A stretch of DNA of 28,005 nt from Chlorobiales bacterium (GTDB lineage Bacteria; Bacteroidota; Chlorobiia; Chlorobiales; Chlorobiaceae): contig JAKSDC010000166.1 of the NCBI GenBank assembly GCA_022360275.1, forward strand, positions 1-28,005, in the 5' to 3' direction. Below are positions 15,227-22,412 of this stretch, piece by piece. The notes under the pieces are model-generated. The model saw nothing but the letters and a program-made list of their open reading frames with translations, was not told the DNA's origin and ran no database searches. A program made the position numbers and the translations under genes. Each line of letters opens with the position of its first letter. Position 1 is the stretch's first letter.

Positions 15227-15778
15227 ATGAATTTAAGTTCACTACGTCCTGCCAAGGGTGCGGTAAAGAACAGGAAACGGATTGGCCGGGGGCCGGGATC
15301 GGGAAAAGGAACCACTGCAGGGAAGGGTAATAAAGGCCAGCAATCAAGAAGCGGCTACTCACGTCCCATATCGGAAGGCGGCCAGATGCCGATTTACAGG
15401 AGGCTCCCCAAATTCGGGTTTACCAAACCCAACAGAAAGAACGTTATTCCGGTAAATCTGTCGCAAATTGCGCTCTGGATTGAAAATGAAAAAGCCGCTG
15501 CTGAAAAGATCACCATCGAGGATCTTAAAAAGCTTTGCAGCGCAAGCAGCTCCGATTATTTCAAGATTCTCGGAAACGGTGAGCTGAAATCGCCCGTACA
15601 TATAACTGCACATTTTGTCAGCAAAGCTGCCGAAGAGAAGATCCAGAAAGCAGGCGGAACCATAACTCTTGCGTCGCGCACGCTTCTCGAAGCTGAAAGA
15701 CTCAAGGACCTCCCGGTTGAAGAAGCGCTGATGAAGCCCAAGGCTCGTGTGAAAAAGACGAAAGAACAGAAGTCCTGA
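15227..15778 (+). CDS. rplO: 50S ribosomal protein L15
   Basis: 183 residues from ATG 15227. A TTG nine bases earlier is in frame, but L15 proteins begin MNLxxLxPAxG, and AGGGA stands about 9 nt before the ATG. The glycine-rich N-terminal tail (GRGPGSGKGTTAGKGNKGQ) that reaches into the 23S core is intact. The C-terminus is longer and more lysine-rich than in E. coli (144 residues), ending KPKARVKKTKEQKS. Confidence 0.96.
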   Translation: MNLSSLRPAKGAVKNRKRIGRGPGSGKGTTAGKGNKGQQSRSGYSRPISEGGQMPIYRRLPKFGFTKPNRKNVIPVNLSQIALWIENEKAAAEKITIEDLKKLCSASSSDYFKILGNGELKSPVHITAHFVSKAAEEKIQKAGGTITLASRTLLEAERLKDLPVEEALMKPKARVKKTKEQKS

Positions 15779-15796
15779 ACCGCTCATTGATCACTT

Positions 15797-17122
15797 ATGA
15801 AGCTGACTGAGAGCCTCCAGAATATCAACAAGATTCCCGAGCTGCGGCAGCGGATTCTGTACACGCTGCTGCTCTTGATCATTTACAGAATAGGATCCCA
15901 TATAACGCTTCCCGGGGTCGATGCGTCAGCCATATCGGGCGCATCACAAACGCACGCCAGTGATCTGTTCGGGCTGTTCGACCTCTTTGTCGGTGGTGCG
16001 TTTGCCAGGGCATCGATTTTCTCACTGGGAATCATGCCGTATATTTCATCGGCTATTATTGTCCAGCTGCTTGGCGCAGTCACTCCTTATTTCCAGAAAC
16101 TGCAGAAAGAAGGGGAGGAAGGCCGGCAGAAAATCAATCAATATACACGGTACGGGACGCTGGTTGTTGCCTCGCTTCAGGCTTGGGGCGTCAGTGTGAG
16201 CCTGGCAAGTCCTGCCTCTTTTGGCCGGGTGGTCGTTCCCGATCCGGGTTTGTTCTTCGTACTTTCAACCGTGGTGATTCTTACCGCCAGCACGCTTTTT
16301 GTCATGTGGCTCGGTGAAAAAATCACCGAGAGCGGTATCGGCAATGGAATATCCCTCATTATCATGATCGGTATTCTTGCCGGATTTCCTCAGGCGCTTA
16401 TTGCTGAAATTCAGTCCGTATCACTTGGCGGCAAGAACTGGATCGTAGAGGCGGTCATTTTTGCGCTGATGGTTGTGATCGTTGCAGCCGTTGTTGTCCT
16501 GACCGTCGGGACGCGGCGTATTCCCGTGCAGCATGCAAAAAGGGTTGTCGGAAGAAAAATGTACGGCGGAGGAACTCAGTACATTCCGATGAGAGTAAAC
16601 ACTGCAGGTGTCATGCCGATTATTTTCGCACAGTCGATCATGTTTTTGCCGAGTACGCTTGTCTCGTTTTTCCCGGAGAGCGAGATCATGCAGAATGTCG
16701 CCAATGTATTTGCCTATGACTCGTGGTGGTACGCGGTCATGTTCGGGGCGATGATTGTTTTCTTTACCTACTTTTATACCGCCATTGCGTTCAATCCGAA
16801 AGAGGTTGCCGATACGATGCGCAGGCAGGGCGGTTTTATTCCTGGCGTTCGTCCCGGGAAAAGCACCGCTGATTTTATCGACAACATTCTGACAAGGATA
16901 ACACTTCCTGGCGCCATATCTCTGGCGTTCATTGCTGTTCTGCCTACGTTCCTCACGAAATTTGCCAATGTAACCCCCGGTTTTGCACAGTTTTTCGGTG
17001 GCACCAGCCTTTTGATTATTGTTGGAGTAGGGCTTGATACGCTTCAGCAGATCGAAAGTCACCTGCTTATGCGTCATTATGATGGCTTTATGAAATCGGG
17101 CAAAGTTCGCGGCCGCAGATAA
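15797..17122 (+). CDS. secY: Protein translocase subunit SecY
   Basis: 441 residues, the pore of the SecYEG translocon in the inner membrane. Ten hydrophobic helices are expected and the pattern fits: cytoplasmic N-terminus, first helix ILYTLLLLIIYRIGSHITLP, plug region near GLFDLFVGGAF, the cytoplasmic loop with the HAKRVVGRKMYGG motif and the PGxRPG-type loop GGFIPGVRPGKSTADFI. The C-terminus (HYDGFMKSGKVRGRR) is complete. No clear Shine-Dalgarno; starts 18 nt after rplO. adk, which often follows secY in other bacteria, is absent and map follows directly. Confidence 0.98.
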   Translation: MKLTESLQNINKIPELRQRILYTLLLLIIYRIGSHITLPGVDASAISGASQTHASDLFGLFDLFVGGAFARASIFSLGIMPYISSAIIVQLLGAVTPYFQKLQKEGEEGRQKINQYTRYGTLVVASLQAWGVSVSLASPASFGRVVVPDPGLFFVLSTVVILTASTLFVMWLGEKITESGIGNGISLIIMIGILAGFPQALIAEIQSVSLGGKNWIVEAVIFALMVVIVAAVVVLTVGTRRIPVQHAKRVVGRKMYGGGTQYIPMRVNTAGVMPIIFAQSIMFLPSTLVSFFPESEIMQNVANVFAYDSWWYAVMFGAMIVFFTYFYTAIAFNPKEVADTMRRQGGFIPGVRPGKSTADFIDNILTRITLPGAISLAFIAVLPTFLTKFANVTPGFAQFFGGTSLLIIVGVGLDTLQQIESHLLMRHYDGFMKSGKVRGRR

Positions 17123-17142
17123 CCGCCGGATGGAAGGAGCCT

Positions 17143-17919
17143 ATGATCACGATCAAGAGTCAGAGGGAAATCGAGCTGATGAGAGCATCGGGGGCCGTTG
17201 TCGCTCAGGTGCTTGACATGGTAGAACAGGAGATCAGGGAGGGGATGACCACTCTCCAGCTTGACCGTATGGCAGAAGCTTATATCCGTGATCATGGTGG
17301 AGTTCCAAGTTTTCTCAATTACGCTCCCAAAGGTGACCCCGATGTTACCCCTTATCCTGCGACGCTGTGTGTTTCCATCAACGAAGAGATTGTGCACGGG
17401 GTGCCGAGTGAGAAAAGGGTTATACGGGAAGGCGATATCGTTTCGGTGGATTGCGGTGTCTTCAAGGGCGGGTATCACGGCGATGCAGCCCGTACTTATA
17501 TGATCGGAAAGGTCGATGAGAAAGTTGGGGAACTGGTCCGGGTTACAAGGGAGTGTCTTGAAAAGGGGATTTCCCAGGCGATTGCCGGTAACCGTCTCCA
17601 TGATATATCGGCCGCTGTCGAAGAGCACGCCCGGTCGTTTGGATTCAGTATCATTCGGAATATGGTTGGACACGGAATCGGCAGTGAGCTGCATGAAGAG
17701 CCTCCAGTTCCGAATTACGGAAGGAGAAAAACAGGTGTCAAGCTGAGAGAGGGAATGGCTCTGGCTATCGAGCCGATGATAGCGATGGGGCGGTCAAAAA
17801 ATGCGGTTTCCAAAAACGGTGCGTGGGTAGCGGTAACCGAGGACGGCGAGCCTTCGGCACATTTTGAGCACACGGTTATCGTAAGAAAGGACAAGGCTGA
17901 AATTATGACCCTGTTGTAA
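17143..17919 (+). CDS. map: Methionine aminopeptidase, type I
   Basis: 258 residues. It removes the initiator methionine from nascent proteins when the second residue is small. The five metal ligands of the pita-bread fold are visible: Asp103 (SVDCG), Asp114 (HGDAAR), His177 (VGHGIG), Glu210 (AIEPM) and Glu242 (FEHTV). The substrate-contact His85 (EEIVHG) is present too. It has the short type I form with no N-terminal zinc-finger extension. A strong AAGGAG lies before the ATG. It lies between secY and infA, which ties it to translation output. Confidence 0.98.
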   Translation: MITIKSQREIELMRASGAVVAQVLDMVEQEIREGMTTLQLDRMAEAYIRDHGGVPSFLNYAPKGDPDVTPYPATLCVSINEEIVHGVPSEKRVIREGDIVSVDCGVFKGGYHGDAARTYMIGKVDEKVGELVRVTRECLEKGISQAIAGNRLHDISAAVEEHARSFGFSIIRNMVGHGIGSELHEEPPVPNYGRRKTGVKLREGMALAIEPMIAMGRSKNAVSKNGAWVAVTEDGEPSAHFEHTVIVRKDKAEIMTLL

Positions 17920-17974
17920 GGGCAATCCGGAACTCATTTAAAATTCCTGAAATGAAAAAAAGGAGTGTGTAACA

Positions 17975-18193
17975 TTGGCGAAGGAAGACGCTATTGAAGT
18001 AGAAGGTGAAATTCTCGAGGCGCTGCCGAACGCTCAGTTCAAGGTAAAGCTTGAAAACGGTCTGGAGATTCTGGCGCATGTATCCGGAAAGATTCGAATG
18101 CACTATATCAGGATTCTTCCCGGTGACAAGGTTAAAGTTCAGATTTCTCCCTATGACCTGACCAAAGGAAGGATCACATACAGGTACAAATAG
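17975..18193 (+). CDS. infA: Translation initiation factor IF-1
   Basis: 72 residues from a TTG start. The sequence MAKEDAIEVEGEILEALPNA is the normal IF-1 N-terminus, and AAAAAGGAG lies 9 nt upstream, so the rare start codon is well supported. IF-1 is a single OB-fold protein that blocks the A site during initiation. The RIRMHYIRI-like segment (GKIRMHYIRILPGDKVKVQ) and the end SPYDLTKGRITYRYK are complete. A rare start on an initiation factor may limit its yield; that is an inference. Confidence 0.97.
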   Translation: MAKEDAIEVEGEILEALPNAQFKVKLENGLEILAHVSGKIRMHYIRILPGDKVKVQISPYDLTKGRITYRYK

Positions 18194-18230
18194 GATCGGA
18201 GAAGAGGAGTGTTTTAAATCTGTGCGGTGG

Positions 18231-18260
18231 TTGATTATTTTATTGATTTTTTGTTATATT
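18231..18260 (+). promoter_or_regulatory. Candidate internal promoter upstream of rpmJ
   Basis: In the 116-nt AT-rich gap after infA, TTGATT (18231-18236) is followed at 17-18 nt by TTATAT/TATATT (18254-18260), a good sigma-70-type match. Transcription would begin about 18267, some 43 nt before rpmJ, and would give the rpmJ-to-rplQ segment its own promoter. Confidence 0.5.
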
Positions 18261-18309
18261 ACAAGCCTTTTCTGTTTTGGGGCCAATACTATCATAGCAG
18301 GGGTTAATC

Positions 18310-18426
18310 ATGAAAGTTTATTCATCTATCAAAAAACGTTGCGAGCACTGCCGCATTATCAGACGCAGGGGAAAAAGGTTTGTGATCTGCAAAGTGAATC
18401 CGAGCCACAAGCAGCGTCAGGGTTGA
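18310..18426 (+). CDS. rpmJ: 50S ribosomal protein L36 (zinc-ribbon type)
   Basis: 38 residues, M-K-V-Y-S-S-I-K-K-R-C-E-H-C followed by RIIRRRGKRFVICKVNPSHK and a short QRQG end. L36 is the smallest large-subunit protein. The zinc ligands Cys11, Cys14, Cys27 and His33 are all present, with one more residue between the last two than in the common form. AGGGG lies 8 nt before the ATG. It sits between infA and rpsM, its classical place at the spc-alpha border. Confidence 0.97.
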   Translation: MKVYSSIKKRCEHCRIIRRRGKRFVICKVNPSHKQRQG

Positions 18427-18467
18427 TAAGGCAGAAATAAAGAATAACGAATACACAAAGAAGGACT

Positions 18468-18845
18468 ATGAGGATTGCTGGGGTAAATTTGCCGCTGAAC
18501 AAGCATGCTGTTATTGCCTTGACACATATTTACGGCATTGGAAAAACATCGGCTAAAAATATTCTTGAACGGGCAGGTATAGATCCCGTCAGAAAAATTT
18601 CCGATCTGAACGACGAAGAGGCACATGCCATCAGGGAGATTATTACCGAAGATTATATCGTCGAGGGTCAGGCGAGAGGTGAGCAGCAGTTGTCGCTGAA
18701 ACGGTTGATGGATATCGGCTGTTACAGGGGGCTTCGTCACCGCCGCTCTTTGCCCGTAAGGGGTCAGCGCACACAAACAAATGCGAGAACACGGAAAGGC
18801 AGGCGTAAGACAGTCGCGGGCAAGAAGAAGGCAGTCAAGAAGTAA
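18468..18845 (+). CDS. rpsM: 30S ribosomal protein S13
   Basis: 125 residues. S13 contacts P-site tRNA and bridges to the large subunit. The N-terminus MRIAGVNLPLNKHAVIALTH with the helix-two-turn-helix region, then the basic C-terminal segment RGLRHRRSLPVRGQRTQTNA and a lysine-rich tail, fit the family. AAGGA is very close (about 2 nt) to the ATG, tighter than normal. Confidence 0.98.
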   Translation: MRIAGVNLPLNKHAVIALTHIYGIGKTSAKNILERAGIDPVRKISDLNDEEAHAIREIITEDYIVEGQARGEQQLSLKRLMDIGCYRGLRHRRSLPVRGQRTQTNARTRKGRRKTVAGKKKAVKK

Positions 18846-18882
18846 GAGTCGTTAACACAGATACCAAAGATTGTAAAGATAC

Positions 18883-19266
18883 ATGGCTACAACAAGCAGG
18901 AAAAAAAAGAAGGTAAAAGTTACTTCTGAGGGTACGGTACATATCAAGGCGTCGTTCAACAACGTATTGGTAACCATAACCGACATGCAGGGAAACACGG
19001 TTTCCTGGTCAAGTGCCGGTAAAAACGGTTTTAAAGGATCCAAAAAGAACACCCCGTATGCCTCGCAGGTGACGTCTGAAGCTGCCGCGAAAGAAGCTTA
19101 TGACCTCGGTATGCGATATGTTCATGTACTTATCAAGGGTCCCGGTTCGGGAAGGGATGCTGCAATCAGGGCTCTGCAGGGCGCGGGTCTGGAAGTGCGA
19201 TCCATCAAGGATATTACTCCCCTGCCGCATAACGGCTGCCGACCTCCGAAACGCAGAAGGGTCTGA
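18883..19266 (+). CDS. rpsK: 30S ribosomal protein S11
   Basis: 127 residues. S11 lies on the 30S platform near the mRNA exit. The blocks NNVLVTITDMQGNTVSWSSAG and KGPGSGRDAAIRALQGAGLE, and the end NGCRPPKRRRV, are characteristic. The N-terminus is very lysine-rich (SRKKKKVKV). No Shine-Dalgarno precedes the ATG. Confidence 0.98.
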   Translation: MATTSRKKKKVKVTSEGTVHIKASFNNVLVTITDMQGNTVSWSSAGKNGFKGSKKNTPYASQVTSEAAAKEAYDLGMRYVHVLIKGPGSGRDAAIRALQGAGLEVRSIKDITPLPHNGCRPPKRRRV

Positions 19267-19309
19267 TCACCATTTATCCAACAAGAATATTTCAATGAGT
19301 TAATTTGAT

Positions 19310-19921
19310 ATGGCAAGATTCAGAGGTTCCATCACTAAAGTATCAAGAAGGTTAGGGGTTGCACTTTCGCCTAAGGCTGAAAAATATCTTGAGAAGCGCC
19401 CTTATGCGCCGGGTGAGCATGGGCAGTCGAGAAGAGGCAAGGTTTCGGAATATGCACTACAGCTCCGTGAAAAGCAGAAAATGAAATATCTGTACGGTGT
19501 GCTTGAAAAGCAGTTCCGCAACTATTACAAAAAGGCGGTATCCCAGCGTGGTATTACCGGTGACAACCTGGTTAAACTTCTTGAGAGGCGTTTTGACAAT
19601 GTTGTTTTCAGAGCCGGCTTTTCACCATCGAGAGCCGGTGCAAGGCAGCTTGTAACGCATGGCCACCTTCTGATTAATGGAAAAAAAGTCAGTATCCCTT
19701 CATATTTGTTGAAACCGGGTGATGCTATCGAGTTCAGGCAAAAGAGCCGGAACCTGGATGCCGTTACCGATTCGCTCAACAAAGCTCCGGAATCACGCAT
19801 ACCTTCATGGATCCAGGTCGACAAGGCGCATAAAAAAGCGGTATTTCTGACTGTACCTGAGCGGGAAGAAGTACAGGAGCCGTTTAATGAGCAGCTTGTT
19901 GTTGAGTTGTACTCGAAGTGA
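19310..19921 (+). CDS. rpsD: 30S ribosomal protein S4 (zinc-free type)
   Basis: 203 residues. S4 binds the 5' domain of 16S rRNA and starts 30S assembly; in E. coli it represses the alpha operon. The S4 RNA-binding domain is at about 94-160 (LERRFDNVVFRAGFSPSRAG, then LVTHGHLLINGKKV). The N-terminal region (ITKVSRRLGV) has no cysteine cluster, so it is the zinc-free form. No Shine-Dalgarno is visible ahead of the ATG. Confidence 0.98.
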   Translation: MARFRGSITKVSRRLGVALSPKAEKYLEKRPYAPGEHGQSRRGKVSEYALQLREKQKMKYLYGVLEKQFRNYYKKAVSQRGITGDNLVKLLERRFDNVVFRAGFSPSRAGARQLVTHGHLLINGKKVSIPSYLLKPGDAIEFRQKSRNLDAVTDSLNKAPESRIPSWIQVDKAHKKAVFLTVPEREEVQEPFNEQLVVELYSK

Positions 19922-19950
19922 TTTTAATGAAACTCTAAGGTATAAAGACC

Positions 19951-20937
19951 ATGATATACCAAATGCAGATGCCTGAGAAAATCGAGGTAGATGAGGGAGC
20001 GCATGATGACAGATCTGGAACGTTTATAGCTCAGCCTCTCGAGAGAGGTTATGGTGTTACGCTGGGCAACGCAATGCGCAGGGTGCTCCTTGCGTCTTTG
20101 CCGGGAACGGCGATTACAGGAGTAAAGATCGACGGGGTTTTTCATGAATTTTCCGCAATTGACGGCGTTCGTGAGGATGTTCCCGAGATCATTCTCAACC
20201 TTAAAAAGGTTCGCTTCAAATCCTCCAACAAAAGAAGCTGCAAAACATCGCTGACCATAGAAGGTCCGGCTGATGTTACTGCCGGAGATGTTGTTGCCCA
20301 TGAAGGGGAATTCGAGGTGCTCAACAAGAATCTGCACATTGCAACGGTGAATGCCGGTGCCAAGCTGAGTATGGATATTTATATCGGACGCGGCAGGGGT
20401 TATGTACCGGCCGAAGAGAATCGCGGGGAAGGTATGCCGATCGGATTTATTGCTCTCGACGCGATTTTTACTCCTATAAAGAACGTGAAGTTTTCTGTTG
20501 AGAACACACGAGTGGGTCAGCGCACCGATTACGAAAAGATGATTCTCGATGTCGAGACCGATGGCTCCATATCTCCTGATGATTCGATAAGCCTTGCAGG
20601 CAAAATCATCAATGATCATGTTGCGCTTTTTGCAAACTTCTCGCCGACCGAAGAAGAGTTTACGGAAGAGGAGTACAAGCAGCAGGATGACGAGTTTGAA
20701 AACATGCGCAAGCTGCTTCAAACCCGAATCGAGGATCTTGATCTTTCGGTTCGTTCCCATAACTGCCTCAGGCTTGCCGAAATCGAGACACTGGGCGATC
20801 TGGTTTCCCGTAAGGAAGAAGAGCTGCTTACTTACAAAAACTTCGGTAAAAAGTCTCTGACGGAACTGAAAGAGCAGTTGGAAAAGTTCGACCTGAAATT
20901 TGGTATGGATATAACCAAATACCAGATGAAAGGGTAA
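19951..20937 (+). CDS. rpoA: RNA polymerase alpha subunit
   Basis: 328 residues. The N-terminal assembly domain (about 1-230) has the dimer signature TLGNAMRRVLLASLPG. It is followed by an acidic linker (EEEFTEEEYKQQDDEF) and a C-terminal DNA/activator-binding domain (about 250-328) with LDLSVRSHNCLRLAEIETLG and the YKNFGKKSLTELKE helix-hairpin-helix segment. The Arg equivalent to E. coli Arg265, which contacts UP elements, is kept, so UP-element promoters are possible. AAGG lies about 10 nt before the ATG. Confidence 0.98.
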   Translation: MIYQMQMPEKIEVDEGAHDDRSGTFIAQPLERGYGVTLGNAMRRVLLASLPGTAITGVKIDGVFHEFSAIDGVREDVPEIILNLKKVRFKSSNKRSCKTSLTIEGPADVTAGDVVAHEGEFEVLNKNLHIATVNAGAKLSMDIYIGRGRGYVPAEENRGEGMPIGFIALDAIFTPIKNVKFSVENTRVGQRTDYEKMILDVETDGSISPDDSISLAGKIINDHVALFANFSPTEEEFTEEEYKQQDDEFENMRKLLQTRIEDLDLSVRSHNCLRLAEIETLGDLVSRKEEELLTYKNFGKKSLTELKEQLEKFDLKFGMDITKYQMKG

Positions 20938-20982
20938 CGAAGTAAACAGATTTTTTTGAATTTTTGAGAAAGGCATATTGTT

Positions 20983-21558
20983 ATGCGCAAAGTAAAGTCA
21001 GCAAGAAAACTCGGGAGAACAGCAACCCATAGAAGAGCGACTCTGGCGAACCTGTCGACACAGTTGCTGCTGCATAAACGTATAGAGACTACCGAGGCTA
21101 AAGCCAAAGAGGCTCGCAAATACGTCGAAAAAATCATTACAAAAGCAAAAGACGGCACTGTCCACGCTCAGCGTATTATTTTTCGGAAGATTCGTGACAA
21201 GGCTGCCGTGCGAGAATTGTTTGAAGATATCGTCGGGAAGGTTGCCGACAGAAACGGCGGTTATACGAGAGTGGTAAAACTTGCTCCAAGGTACGGTGAC
21301 GCGGCGAAGATGGCTGTGCTGGAACTTGTGGATTACACCGAGTCGCCTGTAGATACCAAAAAACAGGCAAAACAGGATCGCTCGAGACGTGTTCGGGGCT
21401 CGAAAAAGGCTGTCAAGACAGCACCGGAGGTAGTCGAGAGTGTTGCACAGGAGACTGCCGAGGCACCTGCAGAAAAGAACGTTGAGCCATCCGTTGAAAA
21501 CGAGTCCGCCGCATCTGCCGGGAAGAATAAGGAGACCGCACCGAAAGAAAAGGAATAA
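20983..21558 (+). CDS. rplQ: 50S ribosomal protein L17 with long C-terminal tail
   Basis: 191 residues, against about 120-130 in most bacteria. The L17 core (about 1-118) is normal: RKVKSARKLGRTATHRRATL, KRIETTEAKAKEARKYVEKI and the NGGYTRVVKLAPRYGDAAKM block. After residue about 120 comes a tail of roughly 70 residues, first basic (DRSRRVRGSKKAVK), then rich in Ala, Glu, Pro and Ser with acidic repeats, probably disordered. AAAGG precedes the ATG. It is the last gene of the ribosomal cluster. Confidence 0.96.
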   Translation: MRKVKSARKLGRTATHRRATLANLSTQLLLHKRIETTEAKAKEARKYVEKIITKAKDGTVHAQRIIFRKIRDKAAVRELFEDIVGKVADRNGGYTRVVKLAPRYGDAAKMAVLELVDYTESPVDTKKQAKQDRSRRVRGSKKAVKTAPEVVESVAQETAEAPAEKNVEPSVENESAASAGKNKETAPKEKE

Positions 21559-21589
21559 AGCGCAGGCGTGATAATTGTGTTCGTATTGA

Positions 21590-21629
21590 GCACCTTGAAA
21601 AATTGTTTGTTTTTTTCAAGGTGCTTTTT
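21590..21629 (+). terminator. Intrinsic terminator closing the ribosomal cluster
   Basis: A 13-bp perfect stem: GCACCTTGAAAAA (21590-21602) pairs with TTTTTCAAGGTGC (21612-21624) around a 9-nt loop, followed by TTTTT. It ends 5 nt before the rsmG stop codon on the other strand. The hairpin can also form in the rsmG transcript, but no T-run follows it in that direction. Confidence 0.92.
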
Positions 21630-21634
21630 CCGTT

Positions 21635-22312
21635 TCAGGATGTTTCGGCGGTGTTGCTGCGAGCGATGACAATGAATTTATTCAAAAAGCATTCGTCGAA
21701 ACGGTTGATAGGCAAAAGCGAAACATCTGCAGGGAAGCCGTTATTTTTTTTTGCACCGCCCAGGGCTTCTCGGACCTCTTTTTCAAGATTACCTCCTTTG
21801 AGACAGATGAGAGAGCCTCCGGGAAGCAGCAGCTTCCCGGCATAGTGGCACAGGCGCCGAAGCGGAGCTACCTGACGGCTGAGCACCGTATCAAAAGCAA
21901 GGCCCTTAAGCTCTTCCGCCCTGATTTTTTTTGCGTGAACATTCTTCAGCCCGATGGCCTGTATCATTTCCTGGCACGCTTTGATTTTTTTTCCTGTCGC
22001 ATCTATCAACAGAAACGGTGTTTCAGGGAACGCGATGGCAAGGGGAATACCGGGCAGTCCCCCTCCCGTACCGATGTCGAGCACCTTTTCATCAGGTTTG
22101 AAGGGGTGGAACAATCCTATAAGGAGGGAGTGGAAAATATGCCGGATAAGCAAGGGCGTCTGTTCTTTTCGGCTCACAAGATTAAGCGTTTTGTTCAACG
22201 ATTCCAGAAGACCGGCATACTGCTCCAGTTGTCCAAGCTGCGTCTCATGCAACAGGAGTCCTTCTTCATTACAAACTTGCTGTATTTTTTCTATATCACG
22301 CACTGACTCCAT
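21635..22312 (-). CDS. rsmG: 16S rRNA (guanine-527-N7)-methyltransferase
   Basis: 225 residues. It methylates N7 of G527 in 16S rRNA with SAM. The NLVSRKE segment (44-50), HIFHSL (58-63) and SAM-binding motif LDIGTGGGLPG (78-88) are diagnostic. Also present are the LIDATGKKI-type motif II, where Asp is followed by Ala-Thr rather than the common Ser-x-x-K, and SRQVAPLRRL. No Shine-Dalgarno is visible. It converges on rplQ and diverges from the manC-like gene. Loss of this enzyme gives low-level streptomycin resistance in other bacteria. Confidence 0.95.
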   Translation of the reverse strand: MESVRDIEKIQQVCNEEGLLLHETQLGQLEQYAGLLESLNKTLNLVSRKEQTPLLIRHIFHSLLIGLFHPFKPDEKVLDIGTGGGLPGIPLAIAFPETPFLLIDATGKKIKACQEMIQAIGLKNVHAKKIRAEELKGLAFDTVLSRQVAPLRRLCHYAGKLLLPGGSLICLKGGNLEKEVREALGGAKKNNGFPADVSLLPINRFDECFLNKFIVIARSNTAETS

Positions 22313-22345
22313 TACAGGGCTTCTTGAAGAGGACGGGGCACGGTT

Positions 22346-22377
22346 TTGAAAGCACTAAGCAGTAAATTACATATAAT
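22346..22377 (+). promoter_or_regulatory. Candidate promoter of the manC-like gene
   Basis: A perfect -10 TATAAT (22372-22377) stands about 35 nt before the ATG. The nearest -35-like hexamer, TTGAAA (22346-22351), is at a long 20-nt spacing, so the -10 carries most of the support. Confidence 0.4.
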
Positions 22378-22393
22378 GTATACATTGTGACAA
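22366..22393 (-). promoter_or_regulatory. Candidate promoter of rsmG
   Basis: On the minus strand, TTGTCA (complement of 22388-22393) and TGTAAT (complement of 22366-22371) are separated by 16 nt. The predicted leader is about 47 nt. It overlaps the opposite promoter, so the two may interfere. Confidence 0.4.
22375..22386. promoter_or_regulatory. 12-bp perfect palindrome in the divergent promoter region
   Basis: AATGTATACATT is its own reverse complement. It overlaps the -10 of the plus-strand promoter and lies entirely inside the spacer of the minus-strand promoter, a suitable place for an operator acting on both. The regulator is unknown, and a chance AT-rich palindrome cannot be excluded. 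Confidence 0.35.
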
Positions 22394-22412
22394 AATTATA
22401 ACTCCATCAACG

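Noticed and set aside
17952..17972. Six-residue leader reading frame (MKKRSV, then stop) directly before infA
   Set aside because: Its codons are the infA Shine-Dalgarno itself, and it has no ribosome-binding site of its own. Probably chance.
18222..18440. 72-residue plus-strand frame with a hydrophobic start (MRWLIILLIFCYITSLFCFG) that looks like a membrane peptide
   Set aside because: It runs through the AT-rich candidate promoter and then overlaps rpmJ in another frame. The hydrophobicity comes from T-rich codons.
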